A stretch of 64,000 nt of DNA from JABMMZ01 sp040403495 (GTDB lineage: Bacteria; Bacteroidota; Bacteroidia; NS11-12g; UBA955). A program made the position numbers and the translations under genes. The DNA is taken from the NCBI GenBank assembly GCA_040403495.1, contig JBBAKM010000004.1, forward strand, positions 1 through 64,000. The letters run 5' to 3'. The notes under the pieces are model-generated. The model did no database searches. It was not told the origin of the DNA and worked only from the letters and a program-made list of their open reading frames with translations. Shown here piece after piece: positions 59,942 through 64,000 of this stretch (positions within the stretch are counted from its first letter, which is position 1; each line of letters starts with the position of its first letter).

Positions 59942-61168
59942 TTGAAAGGTAATAAAATTTTATACATTTTAATTGTTTTTCTATCAATGTCATGTTACAA
60001 AGAATACAAGATAGAAAATAAAAGTTATTATGTAATGACTGGAGGGATAGTTAATGGCTATCCCCCTTTTTTTATCCTATATAAATGTGATTTGTTTTCT
60101 ACTACAAAACTTCCATATTCTGAATTTGATATAGTAGTTTCAGATGATTTCGGGAATGTAGATTCAATGGTTAACGGATTGTTCAATAAAATAATTGGTA
60201 TACCTGGACGTTCATATTTAGTTAAATGGAAGCTTAAGTTTGATGATACATGGAATCAGTTTAGTAAGCAAATGCCGGCTTTTAATATAGATGCTTATAG
60301 TGGGTATGTTGAAAATTCAAAGTATAAAGTAAATTCTCCAGATAATTATGAATATTTTTTGGCTTACAAATCAAACAATTCAGATTATTTCAATTTGTTT
60401 ATAGATGGGTTATTCAACCCAATTGATATAGGTAGTGCATTTTTTAAATTAGATAAATCAAACAATACACTAAACATCTGGCCACCTGCAAATATAGAGA
60501 TTTCAAATTCAGATAGAAAGGGTATAGAATTTACAAATTATAATTGTTACAAACCATTTATTTGGGAAAAAAAGTATTTTAAGTTTGGAAATAAAACAGA
60601 TGAATTTTTTTTAAAAGACATTTTGTCATTATACTCTGTAAATCAAAATGATATGCAGAATATAGTGAATGGGAGTTTTAATTTTGCTTATCAAGATCAG
60701 CCGTTGTTTATAGGCGAATCGGTAAAATATGATACAAAAAGGAATAATCAATATACTATAACTTATTTCATTACAAGTTATAAGGATTTTAATTTTGATA
60801 AAGTTGTTGACACCTCTGGTTCAGTTGATTTTGAAATAAAACTAAATAATCAACCACTAGATTTAACTAAATATGAAATTGGAAATGTTGGATTTAACAT
60901 ATTGGATAATGATAATTTTAAATTTAATAATATTTACAAATTCTTCGATTCAAATAAAACAATCGGCAAATTGTTTAATAAAGATTTTGTAGATTATGTT
61001 TTTAATAAAGAAAGTAAAAATAATCAATGTGTTGTTAAGTCAAGTTATAATATTAGAGTAGTAGTTTATTTTTATGAAAGGTCAAATCCTAATATTAGAA
61101 AAACACATTTTGAATTATTAAATTATGATAAAAGCGTTAATAAAATCCAAATAAATTTGATTGATTGA
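59942..61168 (+). CDS. DUF4249-like lipoprotein, module 1 (TTG start)
   Basis: A 408-residue lipoprotein with lipobox FLSMSC (Cys near 18). After YYVMTGGIVNGYPPFFILYK the N-terminal half shows the pattern of DUF4249-type Bacteroidota proteins: a first strand, a FDIVVSDDFGNVDSM segment, and PGRSYLVKWKLKFDD. The C-terminal half is a second beta domain with an FYERSNPNIRKTHFELLNYD end. The start is TTG, aligned with the ATG of the copy at 63490. In other Bacteroidota such lipoproteins are encoded next to a TonB receptor; here too, with a 1-nt overlap. Ligand unknown. Confidence 0.8.
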   Translation: MKGNKILYILIVFLSMSCYKEYKIENKSYYVMTGGIVNGYPPFFILYKCDLFSTTKLPYSEFDIVVSDDFGNVDSMVNGLFNKIIGIPGRSYLVKWKLKFDDTWNQFSKQMPAFNIDAYSGYVENSKYKVNSPDNYEYFLAYKSNNSDYFNLFIDGLFNPIDIGSAFFKLDKSNNTLNIWPPANIEISNSDRKGIEFTNYNCYKPFIWEKKYFKFGNKTDEFFLKDILSLYSVNQNDMQNIVNGSFNFAYQDQPLFIGESVKYDTKRNNQYTITYFITSYKDFNFDKVVDTSGSVDFEIKLNNQPLDLTKYEIGNVGFNILDNDNFKFNNIYKFFDSNKTIGKLFNKDFVDYVFNKESKNNQCVVKSSYNIRVVVYFYERSNPNIRKTHFELLNYDKSVNKIQINLID

Positions 61169-63321
61169 TGTTTGATGTCAAATTTATATTATTTTTTGTT
61201 TTTCTGCTGGGTTGTCAGTTATTAAAAGGGCAAAGAGATAATATAGTAGTTGTGAAGGTTGTTAGTTTTAATAGTCAAGAACCAATATTTGGAATTAAAC
61301 TAAATATTGAAGATAAAGATTATCAAACAAATTCAGATGGCATTGCAAATGTTTATCTCAAAAATAGTATTGGGTTTTTGAAAATATACAAAGGGGATAG
61401 TTTAATTAAAACCAGTCGATTGTTTGTTTATAGAGATACATCTATAACAATCGTTATTGATGAACAGTATTTTGAAATTGAAAAATTTAAGTTAGTTGGT
61501 AATAAGAGCTTTAAAGAATTAGATAACAAAATTTCAATACCTATGAATTTGATAAAGACTTCGGTTTTGCCTTTATCAACAAATGATCCAATTCATCTTT
61601 TAAAAATGCTTCCCGGTGTTTCTACAGCTCAAGAAATGAATTCAAATATAAATGTAAGAGGCGCATCTTCATATAATACATGTATTTATCTTGATAATGT
61701 TCCTGTTCCAAATTTATCTCATAGCTTTGGATTAATTAGTTTTTATGATAATAACATTATAAGGCATATTGATTATTTTAACAATCAAATTTCTTCAGCT
61801 TTTGGTACAAGGGGGTCAAGTTATTTCAAGTTTTTTTTAAAAGACCCATTACTTAATAAAAATAAAGGTGAATTTATAATTAATCCATTTTTTGTGACTG
61901 GTAACGCCAATTTAAAAATGCTAGAAAATAAATTTGGTTTATTTGTTAATTATAGAAAATCGATATTGTCTGAGCAATATAATGCATCTTTTCCGCTTTT
62001 TTCAAATTTTCAAGATGTGTTAGTGAAATCAAAATTTAAAATTAAAGAGAACTCACATTTGTCAATATTTTATATGGATAGTTATGACAAAAGTTATAAC
62101 TCATATGGTTTTGGATTAAATGTAAAAGATAGTGTTTTATCAAGGTTTAAAACATTTTCAGTTGTGTTTAATAAAATGAATAAAAGGGGCTTTTCTCAAA
62201 CAATTAGTGGGTTTATAAAATCTCAATTTCTGTCTAGAACAAACAATAACTTCCTTGATGTCACATTGAATAATAAACTAGATGAATATAATGTATCGTA
62301 TTTGAATAGCAAATCCTTAAATAAGTATTTTAAATTTCTTTTTGGATTTGAAAATCAATTTCATAAAAGTGAAAATAAAATTGATTCTTTTAATTTTAAT
62401 AATCAAAAAAACAACATAAGTTCTTTGTTTTTTGATATTGAATATAAAAAAAATAATTACAAGGTGTTTGCTAATGTTAGACCAAATTACTTTGTTTCCC
62501 TCAATGAAATATATTTTGAAGCAAGATCTGGAATATTGAGAAAATTTAATAATCTGGGATTATATACAGAGGTAAATAGGTATGTAAACTCAATTCATTC
62601 GTTATCAAATAATCTTTTTGCAATTCCTGAAGATTATAGATTTTTACCTACAAAAGTGTTTAAGCCGCAAACAACAAATGAGATACTTATTGGTTTGAAA
62701 TATTCAAACCTTAGAATAAACTTCTCATCAAATTTTTACTATAGGGTTTACGATAATAGCTATGATTACAAAAAACTTTATTTATCTCCAATTAACAAAC
62801 TTTCGAATATATCAAAAGTGGATTTTAATAGTTATGGTATAGAAAATTTTGTTAGCATTAAGATAAGTAAGTCAAATTCAATGAATTTGTCATATACATA
62901 TTCAAAATCAACAATGTATAATGATTCAATTAATTTAGGAATAAAATATGTTTCAAATTTTGATAGGCCTCACATTTTAAATGCATTTTATATGTTTAAA
63001 TATAAAAGAATTACATTTACAACTTCTTTTATATTTAAAAGTGGTAGGCCATATACAGCGCCATTGTATGTTTTGAATAATATCCCCTTTTATTCAAACA
63101 GGAATGAGTTTAGGTTGCCTGTTTTTCATAAACTAGACATCGGAGTTCTCTATGAATTTAAATCAAAGGTTTCTCAAACTCTACAGTTTCACCTGTATAA
63201 TGTCTATTCACGTAATAATATTTATGCTGTTGTTTTTAATTCTTCTTTTTCTAATCCTGAATTTAAGTATTTTTCAGCTTTCCCATTTCTACCATCCTTC
63301 TCTTACAGTATTAAATTTTAG
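61168..63321 (+). CDS. TonB-dependent receptor-like protein of the DUF4249 module
   Basis: A 717-residue outer-membrane protein. The signal peptide covers about residues 1-21 (FILFFVFLLGCQLLKGQ); the Cys is in a position that could be a lipobox, but the QR after it suggests ordinary cleavage. A carboxypeptidase-like regulatory domain (about 28-95) precedes the plug (LLKMLPGVSTAQEMNSNINV near 145, DNVPVPNLSHSFGLISFYD near 176), and the rest is barrel. The plug is shorter than in classical receptors. The ATG overlaps the lipoprotein stop (TGATG). The stop lies at the boundary of the duplicated leader. Confidence 0.85.
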   Translation: MFDVKFILFFVFLLGCQLLKGQRDNIVVVKVVSFNSQEPIFGIKLNIEDKDYQTNSDGIANVYLKNSIGFLKIYKGDSLIKTSRLFVYRDTSITIVIDEQYFEIEKFKLVGNKSFKELDNKISIPMNLIKTSVLPLSTNDPIHLLKMLPGVSTAQEMNSNINVRGASSYNTCIYLDNVPVPNLSHSFGLISFYDNNIIRHIDYFNNQISSAFGTRGSSYFKFFLKDPLLNKNKGEFIINPFFVTGNANLKMLENKFGLFVNYRKSILSEQYNASFPLFSNFQDVLVKSKFKIKENSHLSIFYMDSYDKSYNSYGFGLNVKDSVLSRFKTFSVVFNKMNKRGFSQTISGFIKSQFLSRTNNNFLDVTLNNKLDEYNVSYLNSKSLNKYFKFLFGFENQFHKSENKIDSFNFNNQKNNISSLFFDIEYKKNNYKVFANVRPNYFVSLNEIYFEARSGILRKFNNLGLYTEVNRYVNSIHSLSNNLFAIPEDYRFLPTKVFKPQTTNEILIGLKYSNLRINFSSNFYYRVYDNSYDYKKLYLSPINKLSNISKVDFNSYGIENFVSIKISKSNSMNLSYTYSKSTMYNDSINLGIKYVSNFDRPHILNAFYMFKYKRITFTTSFIFKSGRPYTAPLYVLNNIPFYSNRNEFRLPVFHKLDIGVLYEFKSKVSQTLQFHLYNVYSRNNIYAVVFNSSFSNPEFKYFSAFPFLPSFSYSIKF

Positions 63322-63489
63322 ATTTTTGTGTATCATTATTAAAAAATAGAATATATTCATCAAAAATTGAATTTTTTGATGAATATATTTGTTTTATTTT
63401 TTTGGGAAATTATGAAGACTCAATAAATTTAATTATTTTCGATTCGTTATTTTAAATATTGATTCAAACACTAATAAAAAAACTCGCCT
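63316..63489 (+). repeat. Leader repeat of module 2, with relic of the HTH gene start
   Basis: From 63316 the sequence TTTTAGATTTTTGTGTATCA matches the 5' end of the HTH gene (minus-strand codons MIHKNLK kept), then a 41-bp extra segment holding a hairpin, then 105 bp nearly identical to 59833-59940. The junction falls inside the TonB-gene stop codon, which marks the boundary of a duplicated unit of about 3.5 kb. Confidence 0.85.
63351..63388. terminator. Perfect 16-bp AT-rich hairpin in module 2 leader
   Basis: Arms ATATATTCATCAAAAA (63351-63366) and TTTTTGATGAATATAT (63373-63388) with a 6-nt loop, followed by TTGTTTTATTTTTTT. It could end the TonB transcript 30 nt after its stop. It is absent from the module 1 leader. 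Confidence 0.55.
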
Positions 63490-64000
63490 ATGAAATTTAA
63501 AATCATTCTTTTTTTTATCGTTTTAACTCAAATAAGTTGTTACAAAGATTACGACTTAATAAAGCAGGAATATTATTTTTTAAGGGGTTTGTTCGTCAAT
63601 GGACAATCCCCTTCCTTTCAATTGTATTTTCAAAACACACAAGGCGATTATAAAGTAAATTATACTGACTATCAACTAGAGGTCATTAATGAAAATAATT
63701 CTGTTTTTAAAATGAATTCAAATGGTAACTTTTCTTTTTTATCTATAAAGCCTAATTCTAAATACAAAGTGAGATGGAAATTAAATAGCGAGAAAGAATG
63801 GCACGAGCTTACCAAAGAGTCTATTAACTATGAAACAACGTTAAATGACAAATCATTTGTTAAAGTCGAAAATGAATTGTTTGTTAATAGAGATAGAAAT
63901 GATTCTTTTGTTTATTTTTTATACAATCCATATGATAGAAAGACTTTTGAAGAACAGTTTTTAAAATCTTTTTTGATTGAATATCCCGATGCATTTCTTG
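63490..64000 (+). CDS. DUF4249-like lipoprotein, module 2 (cut by window end)
   Basis: The first 170 codons of a lipoprotein, open to the window end. The signal peptide MKFKIILFFIVLTQISC gives the lipid Cys at 17. Mature sequence YKDYDLIKQEYYFLRGLFVN and NSKYKVRWKLNSEKEWHELT align with YKEYKIENKSYYVMTGGIVN and RSYLVKWKLKFDDTWNQFS of the module 1 protein at roughly one third identity by eye. A TonB receptor gene is expected next, outside the window. Confidence 0.8.
   Translation, partial: MKFKIILFFIVLTQISCYKDYDLIKQEYYFLRGLFVNGQSPSFQLYFQNTQGDYKVNYTDYQLEVINENNSVFKMNSNGNFSFLSIKPNSKYKVRWKLNSEKEWHELTKESINYETTLNDKSFVKVENELFVNRDRNDSFVYFLYNPYDRKTFEEQFLKSFLIEYPDAFL

Noticed and set aside
63152..63349. 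65-codon frame at the end of the TonB gene
   Set aside because: An out-of-frame shadow of the receptor barrel running into the duplicated leader.

Overview
The window is AT-rich, gene-dense bacterial DNA from a member of the Bacteroidota. The evidence is type IX secretion (T9SS) C-terminal sorting domains on three proteins, promoter boxes of the TAnnTTTG type, A-rich leaders without a Shine-Dalgarno sequence, TonB-dependent receptors paired with lipoproteins (HmuY-like and DUF4249-like), a short archaeal-type prolyl-tRNA synthetase, a bacillithiol gene (bshA), and a GldL-like membrane hairpin. Family or genus cannot be fixed by eye. No rRNA, tRNA, CRISPR array or complete insertion sequence was seen.

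Layout: 0-9 kb holds proS (minus), then on the plus strand a Tyr/Asn-rich lipoprotein, an OmpP1/FadL-type barrel, a BspA-like (DUF285) repeat protein with a T9SS tail, and a von Willebrand A plus MoxR-like ATPase pair. 9.07-10.36 kb is a non-coding region full of direct repeats and hairpins. 10.4-15.5 kb carries purM and bshA (converging with overlapping ends), an M13 peptidase and a cyclophilin lipoprotein. 15.5-20.3 kb is a tandem array of three paralogous secreted proteins that I do not recognise. 20.5-25.4 kb has a 63-residue GldL-like protein and the pnt transhydrogenase operon (pntAA, pntAb, pntB), interrupted by a HepT/MntA toxin-antitoxin pair and by a four-helix-bundle (S23-type) gene. 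25.7-28.2 kb has a lipoprotein between direct repeats, alanine dehydrogenase and a cytochrome b5-like protein.

28.2-34.5 kb is a histidine kinase/response regulator followed by a probable haem-uptake set: T9SS-exported HmuY-like protein, TonB receptor, HmuY-like lipoprotein. 34.6-42.3 kb holds a DHH phosphoesterase and an FKBP lipoprotein leading into an exopolysaccharide operon (rfbB, rfbA, Wza-like, Wzc-like, CpsB-like phosphatase). 42.3-46.8 kb (minus) is a TolC/HlyD/ABC export operon whose ATPase has degenerate motifs. 46.9-57.3 kb carries a multi-pass membrane protein, a UvrD-type helicase-nuclease, a small secreted protein, a large T9SS beta-propeller protein and ftsK.

57.4-64 kb is an accessory region: a VapC-like pair, a UPF0175/DUF3368 pair with a nonsense-broken toxin, a small orphan gene, an XRE regulator, and a duplicated DUF4249 lipoprotein plus TonB-receptor module whose leaders are nearly identical while the proteins have diverged. 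The second module runs off the window end.

The observations most worth following are the toxin-antitoxin pair seamlessly nested in the pnt operon between 13-bp repeats, the duplicated regulator/DUF4249/TonB module with its relic of the regulator start, the unrecognised three-gene secreted family, and the ABC exporter with unusual ATPase motifs.
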